This document shows, piece by piece, positions 1 to 11,330 of a DNA stretch of 64,000 bases. Location of the stretch: assembly GCF_019175385.1 (NCBI RefSeq), contig NC_083341.1, forward strand, positions 65,567,800 to 65,631,799, in the 5' to 3' direction. Within the stretch, counting starts at the first letter, position 1, and every line of letters starts with the position of its first letter. The stretch is from Lycium barbarum (lineage: Eukaryota > Streptophyta > Magnoliopsida > Solanales > Solanaceae). Under the pieces are notes generated by a model, which searched no databases, had not been told where the DNA came from, and saw only the letters and a program-made list of their open reading frames with translations. The position numbers and the translations under genes were made by a program.

Positions 1-797
1 AGACGCTGGGAGGGTGCAAGATTGTATACTTGCTGGGGAAAGAATGATTCTCTTCCCGATGTGACCGAACTCTGCATAGAGTTTCCTACATATCTCGTCC
101 ATCACGAGAATCAGATCAATGTAGTTCGAAAAATAATAACTAATGGATGTTGTGGCAAATTTTGATCGTTTGATCAAAAAATTTCCCTAGTGTTGTTGGA
201 GAGGTCCTAGCAAGTGTAGGACGAAGGACGGTCGTGCTCGAATTCGAGCTACCTACATATCCCTAAAATGGGAGTTAGACCGATTGTAGTTCGGAAAAAC
301 TTGTTGGGGAGGAAAATGATTCATTTCTAGAGGGGCGACCAAACTCAGAGCCATGGATTGAAATGGACTACAAAGTTGTATGTCAGGACCCTGATGAAAA
401 CATCGGGTTGTGTGCCGAAGCTTTGAATGGGGAGGAGTCCTGGTGTAACACCTCGTAAACTTGAACTAGGTGTGAATGTGTAAAAATCTAGTATTAAGAT
501 TATATTATATCTATATGAATCCATTCTTGATGAATTCGGGTGGAGGATGGTCGTTTTGAAGTCAAACCAACTAGTGAAGTTCTTAAGGGCTCATAAATTC
601 GCCTAAGTTTTGGTAGGTCTGTCTTCTGGGCGATTTTCATGAAAATGTGTTGCGAATTTGGAAAAACTTCCTTCATGAAAGTTGTATATCTTTGAAATAG
701 CTTTCCAACGGTAGGTCGCCCAGCCCAAAAAAAAGCTACCTACAAAAAGTTATGCCCGTTTTACTGAAGCCTGTCTTCGCTGTAAATTTTACCTGTG

Positions 798-955
798 TTA
801 CGGTGAGACGTTACGGACCGTAACACGTGTTACGGGCCGTAACATGAACTGTAACGTCTCAAAAATTTCCAGAAACTCTCTGAAAATTTTCACCAAGGGA
901 CGGTCCAAAGGACGGTCCGTAACACGAAGGACGGTCCGTCCTTCAGAGGCGTCCT
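798..955 (+). promoter_or_regulatory. CG-rich palindrome cluster upstream of LTR TATA box
   Basis: Contains GTTACGGACCGTAAC (810-824), GTTACGGGCCGTAAC (829-843) and GGACGGTCCGTCC (929-941), all palindromes around a single central base. It ends about 25 bp before the TATA box, so it sits in the proximal U3 promoter. Function is unknown. Confidence 0.6.
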
Positions 956-978
956 TTGGCCCGTTTTCACCAGAAAAA

Positions 979-986
979 TATAAATA
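979..986 (+). promoter_or_regulatory. Probable LTR TATA box
   Basis: TATAAATA in the solo LTR, followed by a leader that contains a splice-donor-like AAAGGTAAGG near 1064-1073. The layout (palindromes, TATA box, leader, donor) matches other LTRs in this window. Confidence 0.55.
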
Positions 987-1692
987 AGACCCTTGTTTTG
1001 TTTATTCCGCCACTTCCTAAACAACCCTAAGGACAAAAATCATTCCCCCAAGTCTTCAAATCAAAGGTAAGGGTATCCTTAACATTACTAAATCATTCTA
1101 ACATCAAAATCATGATTCTTAACATGATTTGTGTGATCAAACCTAGGGTTTGCAACATAATTCTTCCCAAAGTGATTCAAGCTAGGGTTTGGGTGTTCTT
1201 CATTAGAAAAGTGAATTGTTAAACCTTGTTTAACAAATTAAGGTATGTCTCTCTTTTAAAAACTTATTTTGAATGAAAGTCACTTTTGAAACTATTGTTG
1301 GAAGTAAAATTTTTATTCAAGATTCTTTAATGAATGAAAGTAAAAGTGATCTTTTCATGTTTCTTGGACTCTAATTCATGTCTAAATGGTGGTTAATGTG
1401 TGTGAGCGGACAAACCCACATTAACCCTAGATTGTAACAAACCCTATATATGTATAAGATATTATGAATGTTTTCATCTATGAGAGATGTTTAATAATGA
1501 TGGTTAAGAGTTGGTGATGACATTCTCATTGATGAATTGGGACATGGAAATCTTTTGTAAAGAAGTTATACGTTTTCAAAACTTTGATTGGAATGACTTA
1601 TTCTTTCAATATGGCATAATGAACTTTAATGTTATTGATGGTGTGACTACTTTGAGACAAATTGTGAATCGGCTTCTATGCCATGGACTTTG

Positions 1693-1943
1693 TTGTTCTG
1701 TTTGTCTTGCCATTCAGGAGGAAGAGTAGCCACTATGGATCTTAGTGTATTAATTGCCTTGCCATTCGGGAGGAAGAGTGGCCACTTCCGGGTTCGCTAC
1801 CTGGGGTGTATTAATTGCCTTGCTATTCGGGAGGAAGAGTAACCACCGTGAATCCATATTCCGGTGAATTGCGCAGTGTGCCTTGCTATTCGGGAGGAAG
1901 AGTATCCACCGTGAATCCATATTCCGGTGTATTACGCAATGTT
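1693..1943 (+). repeat. 62-bp tandem repeat, about 4 units, in solo LTR
   Basis: Four units of about 61-63 bp share the core TTGCCATTCGGGAGGAAGAG followed by a variable half. The last two units are nearly identical and the first two are more diverged. Such minisatellites are common inside long chromovirus LTRs. Confidence 0.75.
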
Positions 1944-2687
1944 GTTGATATTGAGTTGGGCCTATATGGGCGATTGTGATATCCATCTTTATTATGGAAC
2001 TGATATTTATGCCTGATCGATTTAAAGCATAATTGAAACCGGGATTTTGGAATGGCTTTATATACTGTTCAACAAACGATATTAAGAATCATAAAATGGA
2101 ATGACAGTTTTTATACTATCTTTTTAGAACTGATTTCTGTATGTATTATTATATTTTATTTTTATATTACTTATTGTCCCCGAGGCACTCACTGAGTACG
2201 AAGTACTCAGGCATACCATTGTTGTTTTTGAGGGTATGTTAGGTAACGGAGGAGAGCAGGTTCTTGATACTTCAGGCGCTTAGGAAGGACTTGCTGTTGC
2301 TGCTGATTCGGTGAGCCCACGCGTTCATTCGTGGGACACCCTATTATGTTGCTTATTTATTATTAGTTTTTGGGCTGCGTCCCGATGAGTCGAACTATTA
2401 CCTCTTTATGCTAGAAGCTCCATAGTATACATTCTTATGAGTAGTTGTTGAGTTTTGTTAACTCTTGGGCGTTGTCACGTTTTGATTAACTTTTATGATA
2501 GTAAAGACTTCCGCTGATTTAGTTCATGTTTTCAGGATTTGTTACATTTAATTTATAAACTGTTGGAGGCGAATGTTGAACCTGGCGGGTTCAAGTATTA
2601 TTATTGTGTTGTTTAGGTTCTTCCGATGTTGTTCATGACGTCGGATGCCGGTCACGTCTAGGGTGGGTTTTGGGGCGTGACACCTGG

Positions 2688-2813
2688 ATTGTGTGTGAGG
2701 ACCTTGATGCATACTCCGGTTTGTGTGCCGGAGCCTTGAAATGAAATGAAATCTCGTGTTGTTTGTCGAGATCCTGATGCATACTCTGCTTTGTGTGCCA
2801 GAGCTATGAAATG
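2688..2813. repeat. Degenerate repeats of CGGGTTGTATGCCCGAGA type
   Basis: Short blocks with a GGTTTGTGTGCCGGAGCC core occur here, at 395-425 before the nested LTR, and at 3895-4035. The two blocks that flank the solo LTR join cleanly once the LTR and one CCTGG are removed, so the array predates that insertion. Confidence 0.6.
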
Positions 2814-3245
2814 GAATACCCGTATTTTAAGGTGGGCGCCTGTAAAAAAAAAAAATACACGTATTGGAAGGTGGGTGCCTGACTGAAAGTAAAATACCCG
2901 CATTAGAAGGTGGGTGCCTGACTGAAAGTAAAATACCCGCATTAGAAGGTGGGTGCCTGACTGAAAGTAAAATACCCGCATTAGAAGGTGGGTGCCTGAC
3001 TGAAATTAAAATACTCGCATTAGTAGGTGGGCGCCTAACATGAATTAAAGTACCCGCATTATAAGGTGGGTGCCTCAATGAAATTAAAATACCCGCATTA
3101 GGAGGTGGGCGCCTGACTGAAATTAAAATACCCGCATTAGGAGGTAGGCGCCTGACTGAAATTAAAATACCCGCATTAGGAGGTGGGTGCCTGTAAAAAT
3201 GTACTTGAAATGAAATACCCGCATTAGAAGGTAGGCGCCTATAAC
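2814..3245. repeat. 39-bp tandem array, about 11 copies
   Basis: Exact 39-bp spacing is visible at 2891, 2930, 2969 and 3008 (AAAATACCCGCATTAG starts). The core is CCCGCATTAGAAGGTGGG. Central units are almost identical, while outer units differ by several substitutions and an A run. Because 39 is divisible by three, the minus strand stays open for 144 codons and gives a 13-residue peptide repeat. That is an effect of the period, not evidence of a gene. Confidence 0.9.
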
Positions 3246-4663
3246 TTTTTTTTTGATGCATTTTTCGTTGCTTTTGTTGTAAAGAATATTGGAAGATGAA
3301 AAAGTGAAGAGAATCGTGTCTTGACTTCAGTTAGTACCAACAATTAGTTTTGTGCATAAGAATTTCATCAATTTCTTCTCAGCTAACCGAGATGGACTTC
3401 GGGATTAATTCCTATAGCTTCAAGTGGTACCTCAGACATACCTAAGTATCGACAAGATTTGTTCGTCTTGCTTCAAGTAAAGGTTTTGAACTATACCTAT
3501 CCTCATGTTTCAAGTGCCCTCACTAGAAAGAAGTCCCTTTTTCACACATATTCAGTATTTTTGAACTTTGGGACATCTAGAGAAGTACACTCATACTCAG
3601 AAAGATGTTCAATGCATGAAATTGTGATACCATAAGCTTGGCCGTCATGTAAGTATCCACTAATGTGAGAACCCTTAGCATAGGATCACGTAGGGCTTGT
3701 TACGGGTTTGTAATGTCAGCTTGGGAAAAGGGTAGGATATCATTTGGGTAATGAGTGACTAATCCTTCCCTGAGCATTGCACTACGTCCGTGCTTGGTAT
3801 TTGTGTGCTCTGATGCTGATCTGGTTCGTTTTGTTGTCCCTTTCTTTTGTACTTGTGCGACTTATTTTGCAAGTTGGAGCCTTTTTTTTTTAGTTCCGGG
3901 TTGTATGCCCGAGACTCTGTGGGGATTAAGAGAATTGACCTGGGTTGTTTGCCCGAAGTCTTGATGCTAATTCCGGGTTGTATGCCGGAGTGTGAAAAAT
4001 AAAGAGGAATGACGGGTTGTATGCCCGAGATTTTTTTTTTGTGGGCTCCTTTTTACTTTGGAGGTCGTTCTTCGTCTTTATTTTTCTGGGACTGTTGAAT
4101 CTTTCAGCTTGGATCTCTATTCGCGGTTGTATCTTTCTAGTGCACTCAGAGAGGTCGGGCCAAGAGAGGGATAGTGCGTGTATGCACTCAGAAATGATAT
4201 AGGCTTATGATGTGGTTGTCAAAGAAAAGGCTTTAGGCTCAAAGGAGGAATGCTAGGGATAATGTTATTTGGTAGGCTAGAAAGGCTCAAAAGGGTCAAA
4301 GAAGGCCTACGATCCTTTCCTATACCAAGTGTTACTCATAATTTCGCCTCAACAGACATTCAGGCCAAGTTCTAGATCACAATGCAATGCAATTGAATGC
4401 TGTCTAAAGCTCACCACGCAATGCACATGAAATAATGAGATTTGTTTTGTTCTTGTCTTACAAGCATGCAAGAGAATTTTTCAGTGTCACTTAAGGTGTG
4501 AATGAGAGGTACCAAAAGAATCTATAGTTTACCACAAAGTCAGTCCTCTCCATCATATCGATTGTTACTTGCTCTTTCCTATGCACAATTCTAACTGTGT
4601 TGGTACCAACCAAGTCAAAGATATGAATCTAAAAAATATTTTTTGTATTTTCTTTTTAAAAAG
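3246..4663. other. Leader region, no gene seen
   Basis: Degenerate Ogre/Tat leader sequence with homopolymer runs (T9 at 3882-3890 and T9 at 4031-4039) and the CGGGTTGTATGCCCGAGA-like repeats. The two short ORFs here (3755-3964, 4017-4202) have no recognisable domain. Confidence 0.5.
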
Positions 4664-5003
4664 GTGTACCAAACCCAAGAAGGGTTGCCTACGTATCTCA
4701 TCTTTGATGAGAATCAGGTGCGCGTAGTTCGTTCAGATAGGATAGAAAGGAATAAAATATTTTTGTGAATTTTCAAAATAAAGGATTTTTTTAAAATAAT
4801 GAATACCGAACCCAAAAGGGCTGCCTACGTATCTCATCAAACAAGAGAATCAGGTGTGCGTAGTTCTTGCAGATAGGTAGGAAGAAAGAAAAAATATTTT
4901 TGTGATTTTCCAAATAAAGTTTTTTTTTTTTAATAATGAATACCGAACCCAAAAGGGCTGCCTACGTATCTCATCAAAGAAGAGAATCAGGTGTGCGTAG
5001 TTC
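4664..5003 (-). repeat. Tandem leader repeats, 137-140 bp, 3 units
   Basis: Three successive units each carry GAACTACGCACACCTGATTC and GATACGTAGGCAGCCC on the minus strand, at 4664-4731, 4804-4866 and 4941-5003, separated by T-rich spacers. The second and third units are the most alike. This repeat is a hallmark of Tat/Ogre leaders just downstream of the primer-binding site. Confidence 0.75.
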
Positions 5004-5029
5004 TTGCAGATAAAATATAAGAAGAGGTG

Positions 5030-5760
5030 CCGATTGAGGGCGGAGTTTTGTAAGTACTCCGACAGACGGCAAAAGAGTGTGTCGATCGTAGGCACGAGGC
5101 TTTGAAAATTATCGAGGAAGGGACCAATCGTAGTCTCGGAGCTTTGAAAATATATTGACAAGCGGTCAGAAAAAATGAGTCGATCACAGCCAGTGCTTTG
5201 AAAATACTCTAACAATGGCCGAGAATAAGGATGTCAACTATAGATGGAGCCTTGACATTACTCCAGTACATTAACAAGATTGTTATAGAGGAGATAGTCA
5301 GACGTTGGCAGAGTTTTGACACTACTCTGCATCCATTGGCAACGTCAGCGGAGCTTTAAAAATAATCCGCGTCCGCTGGCAAGGTGATAAGAGGGGATGT
5401 CGACCTTTACGGAGTTTCTAAAAATACTCCGCGCCTATCGTAAGATTGCAATGATTGGGTACCAAACTGTTTATGGAGCTTTGACAGTACTCCTTGTCAG
5501 TTGGTACGACTATTGTATAGTTGAGGGAGGAGAATTTACATGTGTCGAACCCTTGGGGTTGAAAAATAAACACCGACAAGCCAAAGTTCCATGGCCTGCT
5601 ATGCTTGGGAGAAGAGGAAAAGCTTATATCCCAGAATTTGGGATCAAAGCCGGGCGATGGTTGGGGTAAGGATGGTATTGGCATTGTTGGGTTTTGGATT
5701 TCAAGGGGTTGATTGACGCTCTTAAAATCCTTTTTGGAGAGCGTATTTGAACTGCTCCAA
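5030..5760. repeat. Degenerate repeats with GGAGCTTTGAAAATACTCCG core
   Basis: A motif reading roughly GGAGCTTTGAAAATACTCCG recurs about every 55-65 bp, for example near 5141, 5195, 5350 and 5412. It is itself partly palindromic (GGAG...CTCC). It is heavily diverged and lies in the Ogre leader. No gene is visible. Confidence 0.5.
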
Positions 5761-5881
5761 AATAATTAACCCAGTTTTTTATTCCAGTGAATTATTTTGA
5801 AATAGTGGGGAGACCGAACCCTTATGTAGGGTTTCCTACGTATCTTGTCAGGACAAGAATCAGGTCAGACGTAGTTCGGGC

Positions 5882-6762
5882 AGATACGGTATTGTATGTG
5901 ATTTGTATGATTTCTATGAATTGGTGGTTGTATTGAACAGAAGTGAGGCTATGAATAAGAGTTTGAATCTAGAAAAAGTGTGCTCCAGGGATGGGAAGAA
6001 TGTACAAGATTGTATTGTATTGAAAATGATTGGTAGAATCAAAATGATGGTTGCAAAGATTGAAAATGGGTATGAAAAATAATATGGATGTGAGGGTGGT
6101 CGTAAAGACCAAAAAATGGGTGTGAGAGTTTGGAAAGGCTCCAAGCTCAACACAAGTCAACAAAAAATTCTCCGATAAAGCAGACGAGGCAGAAGAAGAT
6201 ATGTCTAGTATATATGTACAACTAAAGAATGTCTAATGAATACAATATGTGAAACAAATAAAGAATATGTAATATGTAAATAGCATGTAGCAAATAAGAA
6301 TGTGTGACAAATAAAGAATGAAATTAATCCGGCTAGAGCAGTGATCAAAATTATACATACAACGGCCTAAGAATTCTAAAAGTAGATTCACCTAAGCTGA
6401 TGAAGAATATTCGAACAACTGCGAGATGACAAGTAGTATGACTAACCCACCAATCCTCTGAAACTAAGGAGTTTGAAGAAGGTTCGGAGGAGCGCAAAGC
6501 GCAACTCGCGTGTACAATGTGTGTATGTGTACGGCCAAAGACTCAATTGAAAGTGCGAGGACAGTATAAAGAAAGCAGTAACATATAACGTCTTCAAACA
6601 AATAAGGAACACAAGTTTGGCTTTGCTCGCGTCCTTTCAAAGATAATATTGTAGCAGTTCACGATATATATTACAAGTAATAATAATAAAAACAAATAAA
6701 TATTCACATATCCCTCAAGTGCTAAACTTAAACTATGTCTGTTAAGGTCAAAACCTAGGTAA
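5882..6762. other. Leader region, no gene seen
   Basis: AT-rich leader between the last GATACGTAGGCA-type repeat and the primer-binding site. It contains repeated AATATGTAA-like blocks at 6240-6320. No ORF with recognisable content on either strand. Confidence 0.5.
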
Positions 6763-6780
6763 TCCCCAGCAGAGTTGCCA
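6763..6780 (-). other. Primer-binding site of minus-strand Ogre/Tat element
   Basis: On the minus strand it reads TGGCAACTCTGCTGGGGA, immediately 3' of the LTR end near 6784. The plus-strand element at 38356 has the same 18-base block with three changes (46062-46079). Ogre elements are known to use a tRNA-Arg-type primer with a similar sequence; the tRNA was not checked here. Confidence 0.65.
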
Positions 6781-7129
6781 TTCTATTACGCCCTATTTTG
6801 AACTAGTCCAAGATAGTTTGCAACTTCCCGGTTTAAAAAAAAGTTAGAGTCGCCTCTAATTTTTAAGGGAAATCAGGAAACCTATATGTATTTGTGTGTC
6901 TACTCCATTTTTAGTCCACGAAACCTATAAGATTCTAGATAATGATTTTATTTACCTCGAGGGGAAGGTATTAAGCATCCCTCAGAACCTGCCCGAAGAC
7001 AGTCCTTAGACTTAGTTTAACTGAACACTAGAGGGGGATTATTTTATCTGTTTATTATTATTATTACCTGTTTTCAAAATGTTATAACCTCATGAAAAGC
7101 TACCCAAGCTGATAATATACTAAGTATGT

Positions 7130-10100
7130 TGTCACGACCCAACCCCGTAGGCCGTGACTGGCGCCCTAGTTGGGCACCCAAACGTACTTATCCATATCGA
7201 ATCACATACAAATAGCATATATGGCTATACCTGCTATATGCCGTCTCAAACTATATCATACTGTATCAGACACAATATATACATATACATATACATATAC
7301 ATATACCGAAGAGCCGGCAAGGCTATCAAATACGTCAAAAGCCGACAAGGCTGTCAAATGGCACAACGACCCAAAACACATATACAAACGCACGCCGACA
7401 AGGCTGCCATAACGAATAGAGTCATATAAAGACAACTGAGCAGAAGTAGGCACACACACCCACAAATAAGTCTACAGACCTCTAAACAGACCAAACGAAT
7501 CATATGGCGGGACAGGGCCCCGCCGTACCCCTGAACAAATACATATACACATAACGAACAATTATATACCAAAATGTATGCTCTGAAATGAGAAGAGCAC
7601 TCCAAACAGCAGAAGGGGATGTCCTAAACGGAAGGATCACCAAACTGTGCGTCTGTACCTGCGGGCATGAAACGCAGCCCCCGAAGAAAGGGGGTCAGTA
7701 CGAAATATGTACTGAGTATGCAAAGCAGAATATATAGAAAACAAACCTGAGACATAAACGAAACAGAAGTGCCGAACATAAGTGCAAATCCAATCATATC
7801 AAAATGTTTAGTTTCAAATATGTAAGTCATGCATAGGGTACAGAAGAATATGGTCGCCCGCCCGTCGATGGCGCCATAACACAGCATAACACCAGAAAGT
7901 TTCAAATCTCCGTATCCCCGTCACATATCACCTCACAACATAACGCCATACACAGCATAACACCAAATATAAGTGGAACCCGACCCTCTTTTGCGAGTAG
8001 CTCGGTGAACCATAAACACAACATAACTCCGGAGTATATCAAAATGCGCACGATAACAGAACCGGCCCGGGACTCGGCGAAGGGAATAACAAAGTGCACG
8101 AATAGAGTCATGAGTAGTCATATGCATAAAATCATTATCATAAATTCAAACATAAGTAAAATGATCATACTTGAAAATCGAAATAATAGTCTTAACAAAT
8201 TCCTTCAAAAGTTCCCGAATTACATAAAGGAAAGTCGCGGGACCCGCGGACAGGAATTTACCCAAGTCGGGCCCGCTCATGGAAAATGTACTCGTTATAC
8301 GTAATGTAAACTTTTATAAAAATATATTGGAGCAATCCGAGCATTTATGTGAAAGGTATGGCCTTCAAAAATTTCGAAGTTACTTAAAGCGAACCTTTTT
8401 GCGCAAAGTTCGGAAAGCGATTATTTCAAATACATAAAGGTTCATATTTCATCAAATCATACATAAGAGTGCCAAGGTACATATACGGATCGTAAGATGC
8501 TCGGATTTCGAATTTAGAATTTCCTTAAGGCTTATAATCTAGCCTATACAAACTAAGGCATGCCAAAAGAAAGAAGGTTGCCTTACATACCTGTCAGCGA
8601 CTATTCATGAATCCTTTTCGCCTCGTCGCCCCTTTAGCCTATTTATAAAAGTAACGTTATCGTTAGTAACTATATTTTCTAGTCCACAATTCTATAACCC
8701 ATTTCTTATTGAACCTATATTTTAGTTTATATATCCTCGTTTAGGGTTTTCTATTATCTAAAAATCTAGCGAAAATCCGGCAGCACTTCTCCTATAATTC
8801 GTACTCCAATCCAACTCTCAAACAGCTCACAATATATATACAATGTCGTCAACAACAACAACAATATTCACGAGCTGTATTCCAAAAATTCCATCCACAA
8901 CAACTTTCTAAATTATTCCACATGATCATAAGCAACAACAACAATTACAATCTCCTTTAGCCCTTTTTGAACTCAAACATCAATACCAAAGAATATACAC
9001 CAAGGTAGCCCAATATATGCTTTGTGTACTAACTTATATACTTCCTTCTTCCAAATTCTTAAGGCATATCAATACACGACAACAACATCATCTAATATCC
9101 ATGTACAAGAAAACTATCTAATATCACAAGTTTTAAAACATGCCATAAGATCAATACAAGTTCTAGCATGACTTAAGCTCTTCTTTCAAAAATTCAACAT
9201 CCATCGAGTTGTATAAAGACCAAACAATCTCAAGAACATGTAGGAGGAATGAAATCTTACCTCAATAATTGGAAGGAAAGCCTTACTAGCAAGCTTGACC
9301 TCTTAAAATTCTTGCTGGAAATTACAACTTTTCTTTATATAGGATGAAGTTACTAAGAGCTCCAAATGCACTACATCCATGAGCAGCTGCTACTAAGGGG
9401 TTTATTCAAGGATTATAAGAGTTGATAGAACGTTGCTGCCCCCAAACAGAAAATATTACGTTTCTTCTTCTAATACCTATACTGCTATTATAGAATCTGA
9501 AAATGACATTGCTTGCTGCCCTTTGTGGTAGCTGCATTGATACATATAGGTTTCATTGCTGCCTCCACTCCATTTGATGAATAGCTTAAATTCAAGATGA
9601 GCTGCCTTAAAAGAGTTGTTGTACGTTTATTCATCTTCAACGAGAATTGATAAAGTAAAGGTATAAGTTTAAAAGTAATTGTATTGCCATTACGTTGAAC
9701 ATGCTTGCTGCTAGCTTAAAGGAATAGACTTTGCAAGTTGAAAACTCAACAAACTATGTTTCTTTTATTTATTGGAATGTGGGGCCCACCCTTAATGATT
9801 ATAAATCATAAAACTATTTTAACACTGCCACCAAATATGTATATGAAGAATGAGTCATTTCTACCTTTATTCAATGTCTCCCAGTGGAAAGGGGTCTTTC
9901 CCACTTATCCATTTAATTTCAAAAAATAATTATGGTGCTGGACACTTAGCAAAAGATCAAATTTCCTTTCCTCTCAAAAACTAACTTTTTTTTTTTTATA
10001 TAATAAATGGACCTAGAAGTACTACCTAAAACGTTTTGTTGTCTTCCACTCAAAGAAAATCCAAATGAATTATATCCTTTATTTTATATAGGAACAAGGA

Positions 10101-10564
10101 TATGCCTCCACCTCATTAATCCACTACTTGGGTTTGTCCCCCTTAATTATTATCTCTTAATTGGTGACTAAAATATTTCTACGTAGCTGATATTAAGCCA
10201 CCCCAAATTGGATCATATCTCATTATTAATAAATATCCACCATCCTAGTAAAATGAGCAACCATCATAATTAATTTCTTGATCATGGTTTACTTAAACAT
10301 GAACCACTTTTAACACACTTCATATATTTATTATCATAATAATGCGGTATAACTCTAGTCCATAGCCTCTTTACACATACTTCAAATATTATTCTCAATC
10401 ACCGTCGTCACATTTTTTTGTCTTAAATAATTTTAGGACTTCATTCTTTGTATACACCGAGCTCTTGATTTTCATCCTTGGATATGATCGAATTCTCCGG
10501 GCTCGAGTAGATTTGCTCCTGTCGGACGATTAAATTTTCTAGTCCAAAAATACGGGATGTAACA
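7130..10564 (-). mobile_element. Solo LTR, chromovirus family B (3435 bp), TSD TATGT
   Basis: On the plus strand it runs from TGTCACGACCCAACC to ATACGGGATGTAACA, flanked by TATGT at 7125-7129 and 10565-10569. By comparison with the plus-strand copy at 53689-57164 (TGTTATATCCCG...GGGTGTGACA) it lies on the minus strand, with its 5' end at 10564. It carries three consecutive hairpins at 7659-7716. No internal domain remains. Small ORFs at 7154-8304 are chance, including one that reads through a TATACA microsatellite. Confidence 0.9.
7659..7716 (-). promoter_or_regulatory. Triple hairpin near LTR 3' end
   Basis: Three back-to-back stems on the plus strand: CTGCG/CGCAG, CCCCC/GGGGG with a 7-nt loop, and TCAGTAC/GTACTGA with a 7-nt loop. 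The same three stems in the same order occur in the opposite-strand family B copy at 56703-56760. The conserved structure suggests an RNA element in the R/U5 part, such as a 3'-end or packaging signal; this is inference. Confidence 0.6.
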
Positions 10565-10569
10565 TATGT

Positions 10570-11330
10570 ACAATGTATAAAAATGTATTTATATCAAGTA
10601 TTCATAAAGAATGTATAGTAAAAAAAAGAATATATAAAAGAGTATAAAGAGAATGTATCTCGTAAATATAAAAGTATATATGTTAGTACAAAGAGTGTAT
10701 ATATATGTTAGTGTAAAGAATGTATAACTATATTAAGAATATATAAAAACAAATGTAAGACTATGTAAAAATAAATATATCAAGGATATGAAGAATGTGC
10801 GTCTATGTATATTAAAAGAATGTATGTATATTAAACATATAAAGAACATATTTCAAGTGTAAAAGAGTGTACGTCAAACCTAAAATGTATAAAGAATTGT
10901 ATAACTAGGTATATTAGTGTATAAAAAATGTAAAAATAATTTACGAATATTCATTGGTGTAAAGATTTTATATAACGAAATTATTCAGAAAAGTGAAGTT
11001 TATTTGACTTGTTTCTACCGTCTAGTTAAAAAGAGTGTTTGTTTAATGAATATCCGATCAAAAGAATAAGGAACAAAATAATTGTAAAAAGTATTGGTAA
11101 AAAGTAAGTATAAGGAATTGTGGATAAAAAAATGAATGAAAATGTGTAATGCCTCTAAAGAATAAAAGATTTGTAAATGGATGACTTAATATTTGCCTAG
11201 CGTCAAAATGTGGATGTAACTTAATTAAAATATGTATTAGTGTACACGAAACAATATAAAATGTAAGTTGTATTAAGAGTGTATAAAGAATATAAAATAA
11301 AGGATGGACTAATATTTTTGCCTAAACGTC
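10570..11330. repeat. Low-complexity AATGTATAA-rich segment of Ogre LTR
   Basis: Dozens of imperfect AAGAATGTATAA-like blocks with no fixed period. The only feature is compositional; no coding potential. Confidence 0.6.

Larger units (their letters stand above)
444..2682 (+). mobile_element. Solo LTR, chromovirus-like (2239 bp), TSD CCTGG
   Basis: Starts TGTAACACCTCG and ends GGGGCGTGACA. It is flanked by identical 5-bp duplications CCTGG at 439-443 and 2683-2687, which proves both ends. No internal region is present, so this is a solo LTR left by LTR-LTR recombination. Start and end resemble Ty3-gypsy chromovirus (Tekay/Del) LTRs, so orientation is taken as plus. It contains a CG-rich palindrome cluster (798-955), a TATA box (979-986), a 62-bp tandem repeat (about 1693-1943) and a GAGTAC-GAA-GTACTC hairpin near 2192-2209. 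The ORF at 1511-1729 lies inside it and is probably chance. Confidence 0.9.
1..6784 (-). mobile_element. Ogre/Tat Ty3-gypsy leader region, degenerate, interrupted
   Basis: Non-coding internal 5' region of a minus-strand LTR retrotransposon whose 5' LTR lies to the right (6785-13343). On the minus strand it starts with a primer-binding site and then runs through repeats typical of Tat/Ogre leaders, above all a motif reading GAACTACG...CCTGATTCTC...GATACGTAGGCA. Six copies lie near 63-130, 239-295, 4664-4731, 4804-4866, 4941-5003 and 5811-5878. It also holds a 39-bp tandem array and CGGGCATACAACCCG repeats. No reading frame of coding character was seen; gag and pol would lie left of the window. 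A solo LTR (444-2682) is nested in it. The Tat/Ogre assignment is inferred from the leader repeat, primer-binding site and LTR start. Confidence 0.65.

Noticed and set aside
2814..3245. CRISPR-like array
   Set aside because: Units are contiguous 39-bp tandem repeats without unique spacers, and the genome is a plant.
2827..3261. 144-codon minus-strand ORF with 13-residue repeats
   Set aside because: It is the translation of a 39-bp tandem array. A period divisible by three keeps any frame open. No start context, no conserved domain.
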